Shown: positions 37,681-47,746 of the stretch, piece after piece
Layout of the letters: each line of letters begins with the position of its first letter
Numbering within the stretch: the stretch's first letter is position 1
Source of the DNA: Acidimicrobiales bacterium
GTDB lineage: Bacteria > Actinomycetota > Acidimicrobiia > Acidimicrobiales > MedAcidi-G1
Length of the DNA: 64,000 nucleotides
Assembly (NCBI GenBank): GCA_014237715.1
Contig: JAAZZG010000006.1
Span: 1 to 64,000, forward strand
Direction of reading: 5' to 3'
The notes under the pieces: generated by a model
What the model was told of the DNA's origin: nothing
Seen by the model: the letters and a program-made list of their open reading frames with translations, nothing else
Databases searched by the model: none
Translations under genes and position numbers: made by a program

Positions 37681-38913
37681 GTGTCGGACCGCCCCGAGGA
37701 CACTCCTGAACAGGCCGAATTTCGCTCCGCGTCGCGCTCCTTCCTAGCTGAACACGCCGAACCCCGTACCCAGATCGACCCCTGGCAGGTGTCCGGCTTC
37801 CCCGACGACGCCGAGGCGAAGGTGTACTTCGAACATGGTCGTGCCTGGCAGCGGACTCTGGCCGACCACGGATGGGCCGGTCTGACCTGGCCTGCCGAGT
37901 TCGGCGGCGGTGGCCGCCCACCATGGACCGACCGCATCCTTAGAGAAGAATCCGCGGACTACGGCTCCCACCCCGGCTTCATCGGCGCCACCATCGCCAT
38001 GCTCGGACCCACCTTGCTGGCCCACGCATCAGATGAACTCAAGGCCCGGTTCCTCCCGTCTCTGCTCAGCGGCGAGGTGGCCTGGTGCCAGTTATTCAGT
38101 GAACCGGGCGCCGGTTCGGACCTGGCCAGCCTCTCCACCCGGGCTGTACGGGACGGCGACCACTGGGTGGTCCACGGCCAGAAGGTCTGGAACTCATGTG
38201 CCCAGTTCACCGACTGGGGCTTCCTGCTGGTCCGCACCGATCCCGATGCCCCCAAGCACCGTGGCATCACCTTCCTACTGGTCGACATGACCTCGCCGGG
38301 CATCGAGGTCCGACCCCTCGTGCAGGCCAACGGGTCGTCGCACTTCAACGAGGTCTTCCTCTCCAGCGTCCGGATCCCCACCGACCAGATGGTGGGCGAG
38401 GTTCACGGAGGCTGGACTCCAACCCGCACCGTGCTGGCCAACGAGGCGGCGTTCATCGGTCGCGGCGGAGGTGCTCCAGCCTCGGACCGCCTCCGTGACC
38501 TCGCCGCCCGACACGGTGGACTCGACGATCCCACCGTCCGCCAACGCCTGGCCCTGATCATCAGCCGGGAACGCCTCCAGAGCCTGATGGGCCAACGGAT
38601 CCAGTCTGCGGTCCGAGACGGACAACGACCCCCCTTCGATCCAGCACTCACCAAGTTGCTGGCCGCCGGCACCAAGGTTCTGACTGGTGACCTGGCCGCC
38701 GACCTGGCCGGCCCATCAGCCATTGCCGGTCCGGTCACCGACGACCGGGAAGGCACGTGGGTCAGAGCCGAGGTCCTGAACCGCTTCGCCATTTCCATCG
38801 GCGGAGGCACCACCGAGGTCCAGAAGAACAATCTGGCCGAACGGTCACTGGGGCTCCCACGGGAACCGGCCAACGACCGAGAAGCCGCATGGAAGGATGT
38901 CCTCCGCAGCTGA
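37681..38913 (+). CDS. Acyl-CoA dehydrogenase
   Basis: A 410-residue FAD-dependent acyl-CoA dehydrogenase starting at GTG. FAD-binding motifs are QLFSEPGAGSDLASL and WNSCAQFTDWGFLLVRTD; the C-terminal FAD/dimer motif is ISIGGGTTEVQKNNLAERSLGLPREP. This is the longer-chain or unusual-substrate actinobacterial subgroup, and the substrate is not assigned. It sits between paaK and a fused transporter, so it may act on products of aromatic or side-chain degradation. Confidence 0.9.
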   Translation: MSDRPEDTPEQAEFRSASRSFLAEHAEPRTQIDPWQVSGFPDDAEAKVYFEHGRAWQRTLADHGWAGLTWPAEFGGGGRPPWTDRILREESADYGSHPGFIGATIAMLGPTLLAHASDELKARFLPSLLSGEVAWCQLFSEPGAGSDLASLSTRAVRDGDHWVVHGQKVWNSCAQFTDWGFLLVRTDPDAPKHRGITFLLVDMTSPGIEVRPLVQANGSSHFNEVFLSSVRIPTDQMVGEVHGGWTPTRTVLANEAAFIGRGGGAPASDRLRDLAARHGGLDDPTVRQRLALIISRERLQSLMGQRIQSAVRDGQRPPFDPALTKLLAAGTKVLTGDLAADLAGPSAIAGPVTDDREGTWVRAEVLNRFAISIGGGTTEVQKNNLAERSLGLPREPANDREAAWKDVLRS

Positions 38914-38938
38914 GCGGGAACCGGGGGATGCGAACACC

Positions 38939-41191
38939 GTGACCGAAGAACACACCGAGGAGTCAATGTCCTCCGGGGAAACCCCCGGCGAGACAGGCGA
39001 GGGCAGCAACGCCGCGTCTCTCGCGGCATCTGTACTGGCCGAAGAGGCCGCTCGCCACGCCGAGCAGGAAGCCAACCAGATCATGTTCCCCGATGAGCTG
39101 CTGCCAGGGGTCAACAGCGCCGGTCTGTCGCTGAAGAAGGGGCTCGCTATGGGTGGCGGCGCAGCGACCTTCGTCGTACTGGCCATCCTTAACTCGCTGG
39201 ACGAACTCCAGATGGCCGCCATCTCCGTGCTGGCCCCCGACATCCGCGACACCTTCGGGGTCAGCGACGGCACCATCACATTCATCGCCAGCTCATCCGG
39301 TGCCTTTGTGGTACTGGGCGCCATCCCCATGGGCTGGGCGGCCGACCGGTTCCGACGGATCCCCATCATCGGCTGGTCCAGCATCATCTTCGGCGCCATG
39401 GTGGCCATGTCAGGTTGGGCGGTGAACGCCTTCACCTTCTTCTGGGCCCGGTTCGGCGTCGGGATCGCCAAGGCCAACACCATCCCGGTCCACTCGTCGG
39501 TCATTGCCGATACCTACCCCATCGGCATCCGTGGCCGCATCGGCGCCATCGACAAGGGCACCGGTCGCCTCCTGGCCGTGACCAGCCCAATCCTCGTAGG
39601 CGCCATTGCAGCAGCAGCCAATGGCCCAGGCGAGATCGACGGCTGGCGCTGGGCCTACTACCTCCTTGGGATTCCAGTGGCCGTGGCCGCCATCGCAGCC
39701 TTCTTCCTGAAGGAGCCCCTGCGGGGACGCTGGGAAAAGGAGGACGTGCTTGACGAATCGTTTACCGAGGACGACCCCCTCCCCGTCTCCATGGACGCCG
39801 CCTTCTCCCGCCTCATGCAGATCAAGACCATCAAGACGGTGGTCGTCGGCTTTAGCGCACTGGGCTTCGGCCTGTTCACCGCCCCGGTGCTGGAGAACCT
39901 CTGGCTAGAGGACGAGTTCGGACTCGAATCGTTCGAACGGGGAGCATGGGGCACCGTGGCCGGCCTGGCCACCGTCGGCGCCCTGATCTACGTGGGCCCC
40001 AAGTTCGACCGGATGTGGCGTGAGAACCCGACCCGGACCCTGCACCTGGTGGGCGCACTCATCGGCTTTTCAGCCATCTTCAAACCCATCCAGTGGGCCA
40101 TGCCAACCGTTCCGCTGTTCATCGGCTTCTCGATCCCCACGCTGGTCATGCTGAGCACGGCGTTCGCCATGGTCGGTCCGCTCATGCAGGCCATCGTCCC
40201 CTATCGCCTTCGGGGCACCGGCACGGCGCTCATCACCCTCTACATCTTCTTCATCGGCGGCACGGGCGGCGGCCTCATCTCGTTCATGTTCGCCGATTCC
40301 TGGGGGCCTCGCGTCACCACGCTGGTACTGACCGTGCCCAGCGCCCTCATCGGCGGCTGGATCATGTACCGGGGCGCTCGCCACATCCGCGGCGACCTCT
40401 CCCTGAACGTCCAGGAACTGCTCGACGAACAGGACGAACAGCGCCGGGCCGATGGCGACGGCGAGGTGCCCGCACTGCAGGTCAACAACCTGGACTTCTC
40501 CTACGGGTCGGTCCAGGTCCTTTTCGACGTGGCCTTCGAGGTAAAGAAGGGCGAGACTCTGGCCCTGCTGGGCACCAACGGTGCAGGCAAGTCCACCATC
40601 CTCCGGGTCATCAGTGGCCTAGGCGTCCCCCAGCGGGGCGTGGTGCGACTGCACGGCCGCACGGTCACCTACTCGTCGCCCCAACTGCGGTCCCGACTCG
40701 GCATTCAGCAGCTGCCGGGAGGCAAGGGCGTGTTCGGCGACATGACCGTCCGCCAAAACCTGGTCATGGGCGCCTACGTCCATCGGGCCGACAAGGCTGA
40801 CGTGGAACGGCGCATCGCCGACGTGCTCGACCTCTTCCCGGATCTGGCCAACCGCCAGAGCCAGCGTGCCGTGTCGATGTCCGGTGGCCAGCAGCAGATG
40901 CTGGCCCTGGCCCGTGTTTTGCTCCATGAGCCCGAGGTCCTGCTCATCGACGAGCTGTCCCTCGGCCTGGCCCCCACCGTCGTCCAGGACCTCCTGATTC
41001 TCATCGAACGCCTCCAGGAACGCGGTCAGACCATCGTCGTCGTCGAGCAGTCGCTGAACGTGGCCCTGGCCATTGCCGACCGGGCCATCTTCCTCGAAAA
41101 GGGCCAGGTTCGGTTCGAGGGCGCGGCCTCCGAGCTGGCCGAGCGCGACGACCTGGCCAGAGCCGTCTTCCTCGGAACGGACGGTGGCTGA
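38939..41191 (+). CDS. MFS permease fused to a LivF-type ABC ATPase
   Basis: A 750-residue single polypeptide. After an acidic N-terminal ~45 residues, about 50-450 form an MFS transporter (ILNSLDELQMAAISVLAPDIRDTFGV, GWAADRFRRIPIIG after TM2, ARFGVGIAKANTIPVHSSVIADTYP, then a second six-helix bundle). Residues about 480-750 are a LivF-like ATPase: Walker A ALLGTNGAGKSTIL, signature VSMSGGQQQMLALARVL, Walker B EVLLIDELSLGLAP, H-region VVVEQSLN. GTG at 38939 is preferred (GGGGGA 8 bp upstream); an in-frame ATG at 38897 overlaps the upstream gene. No frameshift separates the domains. Confidence 0.9.
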   Translation: MTEEHTEESMSSGETPGETGEGSNAASLAASVLAEEAARHAEQEANQIMFPDELLPGVNSAGLSLKKGLAMGGGAATFVVLAILNSLDELQMAAISVLAPDIRDTFGVSDGTITFIASSSGAFVVLGAIPMGWAADRFRRIPIIGWSSIIFGAMVAMSGWAVNAFTFFWARFGVGIAKANTIPVHSSVIADTYPIGIRGRIGAIDKGTGRLLAVTSPILVGAIAAAANGPGEIDGWRWAYYLLGIPVAVAAIAAFFLKEPLRGRWEKEDVLDESFTEDDPLPVSMDAAFSRLMQIKTIKTVVVGFSALGFGLFTAPVLENLWLEDEFGLESFERGAWGTVAGLATVGALIYVGPKFDRMWRENPTRTLHLVGALIGFSAIFKPIQWAMPTVPLFIGFSIPTLVMLSTAFAMVGPLMQAIVPYRLRGTGTALITLYIFFIGGTGGGLISFMFADSWGPRVTTLVLTVPSALIGGWIMYRGARHIRGDLSLNVQELLDEQDEQRRADGDGEVPALQVNNLDFSYGSVQVLFDVAFEVKKGETLALLGTNGAGKSTILRVISGLGVPQRGVVRLHGRTVTYSSPQLRSRLGIQQLPGGKGVFGDMTVRQNLVMGAYVHRADKADVERRIADVLDLFPDLANRQSQRAVSMSGGQQQMLALARVLLHEPEVLLIDELSLGLAPTVVQDLLILIERLQERGQTIVVVEQSLNVALAIADRAIFLEKGQVRFEGAASELAERDDLARAVFLGTDGG

Positions 41192-41192
41192 A

Positions 41193-44060
41193 ATGGACGT
41201 GCTTGCCTCGGAACTGGTCGCCTCCCCCGTGGTTCTGGCCGTCTGGACCACCCGTCAGCTCTGGTTCGACGGCCTCGTCAATGGCATGGTCTTCGGTCTG
41301 CTGGCCCTCGGGGTGGTGCTCATCTACCGCTCCACCAGGGTCATCAATCTGGCCGTCGGCAACATGGGCCTGCCTGCCTCAGGCCTCATGGGCGTCATGG
41401 TCATCAACTACGGATTCCCGTACTGGGCGGCCCTGGCCCTGGCCCTGCTGGTCGGAATTTCGGTGGGCGCCATCGTCGAACGGGCGATCATCCGTCGCCT
41501 GTTCGACGCTCCCCGGGTCATCGTGCTGGTGGCCACCATTGGTGTGGCCCAGCTCATGCAGGCCGTCCTGGCCTCGTTCCCCGACATCGAGAAGGTCCGG
41601 GGCCAGCGTTACCCGGTGCCCCTTGGATTCAAGTGGAACGACGTCTTCGGCCTGCGGATAACCGGACCGAAACTCACCATCCTCGTCCTCGTTCCCCTTC
41701 TAGCCCTTGGCCTGTCGTGGTTTCTGAACCGGACGGTGTTCGGCCAGACGGTGCAAGCCTCGGCATCGAACGCCGACCTGGCACGGATCTCGGGCATCGA
41801 TCCCAAGACGGTTCAACTCTTCGTCTGGACGGTGGCCGGCCTGCTCTCGAGCGTGTCGCTGCTGCTGCTCTCGGGCAACCGTGGCTCGATCACCGGCATG
41901 GCCAACCTGGGACCCAACACCATGTCGAGGGCCCTGGTCGCCGCGGTGATCGCGGGCATGGTCTCGTTTCCCCGCGCCATCATCGCCGGCCTGTTGATCG
42001 GCGTGGCCCAGGCCCACGTGCAGTTCCTGTTTCTCGAACAGGGCGGGCTGATCGACTTCATTCTCTTCATCGTGGTGGCCGTCGCCGTGGCCTTCCAAAG
42101 CCGGGGTGCCGCCGAGTCCGAAGGATCGTTCTCCTTCTCGGCCCGACGTCGACCCATCCCGGAACGACTCCGGGAAATCTGGTGGGTCCGGCGGATGTCA
42201 ACCATCGCCCTGGGCCTTCTGCTGGCCATCGCCGTCGTACTGCCCCTCCTGGTGACCCGCCCGTCCCGGCATCTGCTGTACGCCAGCATCATCGCTTTCG
42301 CCGTGTGTGCCGTGTCGATGACCATCGTGACCGGCTGGGCCGGACAGCTCTCGCTCGGTCAGATGACGTTCGCCGGCGTCGGCGCTCTCATGGCTGCCGG
42401 ATTCAACCGGGGCCTCGAAGTCGGCATCGGCATCGGCGACTGGCACTTCTTCACGATCAGCTTTCCCCGGGTTCCGTACCTGATCTCGATGCTGCTGGCG
42501 TCTCTCGTCGCCGCCGCGGTAGCGGCCCTCATCGGACTCGGCGCGCTCCGCGTCAAGGGTCTACTGCTTGCCGTGACCACCTTCGCCTTCGCCCTGGCCG
42601 CCCAGCAGTACGTGTTCCGACGTCCCGCCTTCAACGGTGGTTTCACCCAGAGCATCCCGTTCCGTCGGGGCAGCATCGGACCGATCAACCTGGACAGCCA
42701 GCGTTCGTACTACTACCTGTGCCTCGCCGTCCTGATCCTCGTGCTCGTCGTCGTGCGGGCCCTGCGAGCCAGCGGTGTCGGGCGATCAATCATCGGCGTA
42801 CGAGAGAACGAATACACCGCGGCGGCCTACACGGTCGGTCCGTCACGTACGAAGCTCACGGCGTTCGCACTTGCCGGTGGGATCGCCGGGCTAGGCGGTG
42901 CCCTGCTCGGCGGCCTCGTGCAGAACATTCCCTACACCGAGCGCCTGTTCCAGATTGGCGACTCGTTGCGCCTGGTCTCCATGGTGGTAATCGGTGGCCT
43001 GGGCACCCTGATGGGTCCGGTCATTGGAGCCATGTGGGTGGTCGGCCTGCCTGCCTTCTGGCCTGACAACGACCTCGTTCCGCTGTTCACCTCCAGCATC
43101 GGCCTGCTGATCTTGCTGCTCTACTTCCCAGGCGGCCTGATCCAGATCGCCTACGCGGCGCGCGATGCCGCGCTCCGACTTGCCGAGGCGCGTCTCGGTG
43201 AGGCTTCCACGGAGCGGACGACGGTACCCCCGGCGGTGGTCTTCAACCGAAGCGCCGCACGTCCGGTGCTGACCGGCCCGGCCCTCGCGGTCACCGACGT
43301 ATCGGTCACCTTCGGTGGCCTCCGGGCTGTGGACAAGGCCTCCGTGTTCGCCCAACCGGGCGAGGTCGTGGGCCTTATCGGTACCAACGGCGCCGGCAAG
43401 TCGACGCTCATGAACGCCATCGGTGGATTCGCCCCGTCTGAGGGCACCATCGAGATCCTCTGCCGGGATGCCTCACAAATGAACTCAGCCAACCGGGCGC
43501 GTCTGGGTCTAGGACGGACCTTTCAGGCAGCCCGCCTGTTCCCCGACCTCACCGTTCGCGAGACCGTGCAGGTCGCCCTCGAAGCACGGGGACGTACCGG
43601 TCTGTTGTCGACCGCCCTCCACCTCCCCTCGGCCACCCGGGCAGAACGGTCCAAGCGGTCCGACGCCGACGACCTGATCGGCTTCCTGGGCCTTGGCCGC
43701 TACTCCGATGCTTTCGTGGCCGACCTCTCGACCGGGACCCGACGTATCGTGGAACTGGCCGGTCTACTGGCGCTCGATGCACAGGTTCTCTGTCTGGACG
43801 AACCAACCGCCGGCATTGCCCAGCGGGAGACCGAGGCATTCGGACCACTGCTCAAGCAGATCCAGCAGGAACTGGACGCCACTCTGATCGTGATCGAACA
43901 CGACATGCCCATGATTATGGCCCTATCCGACCGGGTCTACTGCCTGGAGGCCGGACAGGTCATCGCACAGGGCACTCCGGATGAGGTGCGAAACGATCCA
44001 CAGGTGTTGGCCAGTTATCTGGGTACCGACCAGCGGGCCATCGACCGCTCCGACTCCTAA
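41193..44060 (+). CDS. LivH-LivM-LivG triple fusion (branched-chain amino acid-type ABC transporter)
   Basis: A 955-residue protein starting 1 bp after the previous stop. Residues about 20-300 are a LivH permease (FDGLVNGMVFGLLALGVVLIYRSTRVINLAVGNMG). About 335-640 are a LivM permease (AVSMTIVTGWAGQLSLGQMTFAGVGALMAAG, FALAGGIAGLGGALLGGL). About 690-955 are a LivG ATPase (Walker A GLIGTNGAGKSTLMNAIGGF, LGRTFQAARLF, degenerate signature DLSTGTRRIVELAG, Walker B VLCLDEPTAGIA, IVIEHDM). With the LivF half on the neighbouring MFS fusion, two genes encode all four cytoplasmic-membrane components. No periplasmic binding protein is nearby. Confidence 0.92.
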   Translation: MDVLASELVASPVVLAVWTTRQLWFDGLVNGMVFGLLALGVVLIYRSTRVINLAVGNMGLPASGLMGVMVINYGFPYWAALALALLVGISVGAIVERAIIRRLFDAPRVIVLVATIGVAQLMQAVLASFPDIEKVRGQRYPVPLGFKWNDVFGLRITGPKLTILVLVPLLALGLSWFLNRTVFGQTVQASASNADLARISGIDPKTVQLFVWTVAGLLSSVSLLLLSGNRGSITGMANLGPNTMSRALVAAVIAGMVSFPRAIIAGLLIGVAQAHVQFLFLEQGGLIDFILFIVVAVAVAFQSRGAAESEGSFSFSARRRPIPERLREIWWVRRMSTIALGLLLAIAVVLPLLVTRPSRHLLYASIIAFAVCAVSMTIVTGWAGQLSLGQMTFAGVGALMAAGFNRGLEVGIGIGDWHFFTISFPRVPYLISMLLASLVAAAVAALIGLGALRVKGLLLAVTTFAFALAAQQYVFRRPAFNGGFTQSIPFRRGSIGPINLDSQRSYYYLCLAVLILVLVVVRALRASGVGRSIIGVRENEYTAAAYTVGPSRTKLTAFALAGGIAGLGGALLGGLVQNIPYTERLFQIGDSLRLVSMVVIGGLGTLMGPVIGAMWVVGLPAFWPDNDLVPLFTSSIGLLILLLYFPGGLIQIAYAARDAALRLAEARLGEASTERTTVPPAVVFNRSAARPVLTGPALAVTDVSVTFGGLRAVDKASVFAQPGEVVGLIGTNGAGKSTLMNAIGGFAPSEGTIEILCRDASQMNSANRARLGLGRTFQAARLFPDLTVRETVQVALEARGRTGLLSTALHLPSATRAERSKRSDADDLIGFLGLGRYSDAFVADLSTGTRRIVELAGLLALDAQVLCLDEPTAGIAQRETEAFGPLLKQIQQELDATLIVIEHDMPMIMALSDRVYCLEAGQVIAQGTPDEVRNDPQVLASYLGTDQRAIDRSDS

Positions 44061-44117
44061 TCTCCGGGGCCCCGTCCACCGGGGAGCCCTCCCAACAGAG
44101 ATCCTGACGGCAGGCCG

Positions 44118-45230
44118 TTACTCCTCGCCGTCGCTCCCTGAGCGGTTCTCTAGCAGGTCGTCACGGATCTGGGTGGTTTCGACGGCTGCCGCCGGTCGCT
44201 CCGACACCTGGTTGACCCAAACGGTCCGCTGAGGGAACGGAATCTCGATTCCGTTGGTGTCGAATGCCTTCTTCAGGCGAGCCCGGATGAGGCGACCAGT
44301 GGCCCACTGCTCGCCCGGCTCGGTTTTGACGGCGAGGCGGATGGAGATGGCGTCGGCTCCGAAGTTCTGCACGCCCCAGATCTCTGGTTCCTCGATGATG
44401 GTCGCCGACTCGATTTCCTCTCGCCAGACGCTGTCGGCCACCTCCTTGATGACGCTGGCCGCTAGGTCGATGTCGGTGTCGTAGGCCACGTCGACGTCGA
44501 GCACCGTGCGGGCCCAGAGTTGCGACGAATTGCCTACTCGGCGGATCTCGCCATTGGGCACCACCCAGAGCGCCCCGTGGACGTCTCGCAGCACCGTGGT
44601 CCGCAGGGTGACCCGCTCGACGGTGCCTGAAGCGGCACCAACGTCGACGTAGTCGCCGACTCCGTACTGGTCCTCGATGATGATGAAGATCCCGGCGATG
44701 AAGTCGGCGACCAGTGACTGGGCGCCGAAGCCCACGGCCAGGCCGACGATGCCCGCGCCAGCGATTAACGGACCTAGGTCGAGGCCCAATTCGCCGAGAG
44801 CCACCATGAACGCCAGGGCGTACACCGAGAAGCCAGCGAGGCTTCGGAGCACCGCACCGAGGGTCATGGCCCGCTGGCGGGACCGCTCGGCCTGTTCATG
44901 GATCTTGGTGAGCTTTCCGCGTGCCCGCCGGCCGAGACGGGACAGTGTGGCCGATGCCGAGCCCTCGGCCTCGGTCTCCTCCTGGGTGCGGGTCTCGACC
45001 AGGCGATTGACCATACGGTCGATGGCTCGCTTGACCAGCCGGTTCACTATCAACGCGCCGATCAGGATCACCACGACCTTCAAGGGTCGCTCGATCAGCC
45101 AGTCGACGAGCGAGGCGAGCGCCTCGTTGCCGGTGGTATCCCAGATCCATTCGCAGGTGTATCCCGGCTCAAGTCCACAGGCTTCCTCCAGCCCCTGATC
45201 CAGTCCCATGGTCGTCTCCGTTCCAGACAT
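44118..45230 (-). CDS. MscS-family mechanosensitive channel
   Basis: A 370-residue protein. A short extracytoplasmic N-terminus carries two Cys (EEACGLEPGYTCEWIW). TM1 is VVVILIGALIVNRLV and a charged coiled-coil insert follows (about 80-130). The pore-lining helix is AGAGIVGLAVGFGAQSLVADFIAGIFIIIEDQYGVGDYV, the MscS signature. The beta domain has VERVTLRTTVLRDVHGALWVVPNGEI. Family members open on membrane tension to release solutes. The start at 45230 has AGAGG upstream; a longer reading to 45293 is less likely. Confidence 0.9.
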   Translation of the reverse strand: MSGTETTMGLDQGLEEACGLEPGYTCEWIWDTTGNEALASLVDWLIERPLKVVVILIGALIVNRLVKRAIDRMVNRLVETRTQEETEAEGSASATLSRLGRRARGKLTKIHEQAERSRQRAMTLGAVLRSLAGFSVYALAFMVALGELGLDLGPLIAGAGIVGLAVGFGAQSLVADFIAGIFIIIEDQYGVGDYVDVGAASGTVERVTLRTTVLRDVHGALWVVPNGEIRRVGNSSQLWARTVLDVDVAYDTDIDLAASVIKEVADSVWREEIESATIIEEPEIWGVQNFGADAISIRLAVKTEPGEQWATGRLIRARLKKAFDTNGIEIPFPQRTVWVNQVSERPAAAVETTQIRDDLLENRSGSDGEE

Positions 45231-45306
45231 CGCCGTCGCCTCTGGCCCGGACGGTAGTGGACCGGGCCTACGACCAGCCGGAGCCGTTGGCAACCGTCCC
45301 GGTGGT

Positions 45307-45510
45307 TCAGCCAGCGAGAGTGGCCACGGCCCATAGGGCGGCGGCCGTACCCAGGACGATGTAGAGCAGGCTGCGCCACAACGGCGCCCGCTCCAGGTCG
45401 CCCTCTTCTCGTCCGACTGGTGGTCGGATTAATGCCATGGCGTTGCCGACGGCCATTGCCGCGCCGAGGGCCAACAGCAGCCAGCTCAACAGATTTTCGC
45501 CCAGAAACAC
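45307..45510 (-). CDS. Small two-helix membrane protein
   Basis: A 67-residue protein from a GTG start 4 bp after the dnaB stop: VFLGENLLSWLLLALGAAMAVGNAMALIRPP, then a charged loop (GREEGDLERAPL), then LLYIVLGTAAALWAVATLAG. Two membrane spans with the loop on one side. No family was recognised. The start is inferred, because upstream sequence in this frame overlaps dnaB out of frame. Confidence 0.6.
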   Translation of the reverse strand: MFLGENLLSWLLLALGAAMAVGNAMALIRPPVGREEGDLERAPLWRSLLYIVLGTAAALWAVATLAG

Positions 45511-45514
45511 TCTG

Positions 45515-47101
45515 TCACCCGGCCCGGGACATGTTGGCAAAGCGCGTGTACCTGGGAAGCCAAGCCAGCCGGACGGTGCCGGTCGGGCCGTTACGGTGCT
45601 TGGCCACGATGACCTCGCACATGCCCACATCGGCCGTGTCCGGGTTGTACACCTCATCGCGGTACAGGAAGATCACCACGTCGGCGTCCTGTTCGATCGA
45701 ACCCGACTCACGCAGGTCAGCCAGCATCGGGCGCTTGTCCTGGCGGGCTTCGAGACCACGGGAGAGCTGGGATAACCCGATCACCGGGCACTGCAACTCA
45801 CGGGCCAGGATCTTGAGTCCACGGCTGATCTCGGCAACCTCAACCTGGCGACTCTCCGCTGACGAGCGACCGGTCATGAGCTGGATGTAGTCCACGACCA
45901 CCACGCCCAGATTGCCGACCCGGCTCTTGAGACGCCTCGCCTTGGCTCGGATCTCCATCACCGAGATATTGGGATTGTCGTCGATCCAGATGTGCGCGTC
46001 GCCCAGCTTTCCGGTGGCGCGGTTGATCTTCGACCAGTCCTCGCCAGAAAGCTGTCCGTTGCGGATGTTGGTGGCGTCGACCCGGGCTTCCGAGCAGAGA
46101 ATCCGCTGGCTGAGCTCCAACTGGCTCATCTCGAGCGAGAACACCACGGCCGGAAGCGCCTTGCGGATGCCGACGTGCGCGGCGATACCCAGGGCGAACG
46201 AGGTCTTGCCCATGGCCGGACGCGCTCCGACAATGGTCAACGTCTCGTCCTGGAGACCGGACAACAGCCGATCCAGATCGTCATAGCCACTGGGCGTGCC
46301 GGTGATCTCCTCACCCCGCTCGTACAAGTCCTCCAACCGATCAAGGTTGGAGCTCAGGAGGTCGCGCATCTGGGCCATCGAGTCAGTGACCCGACCCTGC
46401 CCTACCTGAAAGACGAGGTTCTCCGCTTCGTCCACGGCCTTGACCACATCGTCGGGACGGCCGTAGCCGATTTCCGCGATCTCGTTGGCTGCTCCGATCA
46501 GCCCGCGAAGGGTGGCGTGCTCCTGGATGATGCCGGCGTACTTGGATGCGCTTGAGGTGGCCGGGGTCGAAGCCTGGAGCTCCAGGAGGAGCCCCGTCCC
46601 GCCCATCTGTTCGAGTAGTCCCGAACGGGTGAGGGCCTCGGCCACCGTGACCGAGTCGGCTGGTTCTCCTGAGGAATAGAGACCACAGATGGCCTCGAAG
46701 ACATGCGAGTGGGACGGCTTGTAGAAATGCTCAGCAGCCACTACCTCGAGCGCATCGGCGATGGCGTCGCGCGAGAGGAGCATGGCCCCCAACAGGGAAG
46801 CCTCGGCATCGAGGTTGTGTGGCGGAACACGCGAGGCCAACGATCCGCTGACTCGACGAGTCGGGGACTGGCCTCCAGATCGCGATCCACTCGAGGATCC
46901 CACCGGGGAGGGCTCCCAACGCGGTGGCTCGTCGTACTCGGGGGGTTCGACGGGCGGCGGCTCACCGAGGGCCGGCGGCGGTTCGAGGGTAGGCGACGCC
47001 CCGAGCGAATCGGGCTGCATATCAGTCCCATCCGGCGACTGTTCCGATGCTTCTTCCAGGCGTTCCGAGGGCTCCGGAATTTCAGACGACGGCGCGTTCA
47101 C
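45515..47101 (-). CDS. dnaB: Replicative DNA helicase DnaB
   Basis: A 528-residue hexameric helicase. The N-domain begins RVPPHNLDAEASLLGAMLLSRDAIADAL and the RecA core has Walker A IVGARPAMGKTSFALGIA, VVFSLEMSQLELSQRI, VGNLGVVVVDYIQLMTG and VIGLSQLSRGLEARQDKRP. An extra Pro/Glu-rich N-terminal extension of about 90 residues precedes the N-domain. No intein is present. The GTG at 47101 is chosen; an ATG-type start at 47146 is also open. It is last in the rpsF-ssb-rpsR-rplI-dnaB run; 47102-47299 shows no gene. Confidence 0.93.
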   Translation of the reverse strand: MNAPSSEIPEPSERLEEASEQSPDGTDMQPDSLGASPTLEPPPALGEPPPVEPPEYDEPPRWEPSPVGSSSGSRSGGQSPTRRVSGSLASRVPPHNLDAEASLLGAMLLSRDAIADALEVVAAEHFYKPSHSHVFEAICGLYSSGEPADSVTVAEALTRSGLLEQMGGTGLLLELQASTPATSSASKYAGIIQEHATLRGLIGAANEIAEIGYGRPDDVVKAVDEAENLVFQVGQGRVTDSMAQMRDLLSSNLDRLEDLYERGEEITGTPSGYDDLDRLLSGLQDETLTIVGARPAMGKTSFALGIAAHVGIRKALPAVVFSLEMSQLELSQRILCSEARVDATNIRNGQLSGEDWSKINRATGKLGDAHIWIDDNPNISVMEIRAKARRLKSRVGNLGVVVVDYIQLMTGRSSAESRQVEVAEISRGLKILARELQCPVIGLSQLSRGLEARQDKRPMLADLRESGSIEQDADVVIFLYRDEVYNPDTADVGMCEVIVAKHRNGPTGTVRLAWLPRYTRFANMSRAG

Positions 47102-47299
47102 GCCACGCTGCCGATCGCTACCCCACCCATGGGGACAAGCATGCACGCGATGCCCTGTGGGGAACCAGAAGGAAAAGCACCGAACTTCTCCCCATAGTGC
47201 GGTAACTCACCGGGGAAAACCGGAGCCTTTCTGTGGACGACCGTCTGGCCGGTCCGAGCCTTCGCCCTGGACCGGCCGACGTTCGTCATTACCGGGGGA

Positions 47300-47746
47300 T
47301 CAGGCCTCGGCCTGCACCTCGACGGTGACCGGAACGGCCACGTCGCTATAGAGGTCGACGGTGAACTCATACGAGCCCACCTCCTTGATCACCTCACCGA
47401 TGAGCTGCCGCCGATCGACCTCGAGCCCGACCTGCACGGTTAGAGCCTCGGCCACCTCGACAGTGCCGACCGAGCCGAACAAACGACCCTCATCGGAGGC
47501 CTTGGCGGTCACCTGGACCACCACACCGGCGATCCGAGCAGCCGTTGCCTCCGCCTCGGTCCGGTCGGACGCTGCCTTGAGCGCACGCTTGCGCCGCATG
47601 GACTCGGCCTGCGCGGTCACGCCGGCCACGGCCTCAATGGCCAGGCCCTTGGGCACCAGGTAGTTGCGCGCATAGCCGCGAGCCACGTCGACAACGTCGC
47701 CGGTCCGGCCCAGACCATCCACGTCGGAACGCAGGAGAACCTTCAC
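47300..47746 (-). CDS. rplI: 50S ribosomal protein L9
   Basis: 148 residues, full length. The N-terminal rRNA-binding domain reads [40 protein letters not shown] (L9 signature), followed by the long connecting helix and a C-terminal domain with [14 protein letters not shown] and [19 protein letters not shown]. It is coupled to rpsR by a 4-bp overlap. Confidence 0.96.
   Translation of the reverse strand: MKVLLRSDVDGLGRTGDVVDVARGYARNYLVPKGLAIEAVAGVTAQAESMRRKRALKAASDRTEAEATAARIAGVVVQVTAKASDEGRLFGSVGTVEVAEALTVQVGLEVDRRQLIGEVIKEVGSYEFTVDLYSDVAVPVTVEVQAEA

Noticed and set aside
44061-44117. Terminator between the LivHMG fusion and the convergent mscS gene
   Set aside because: Only a short CGGGGCCCCG palindrome without a T run is present; too weak to call.
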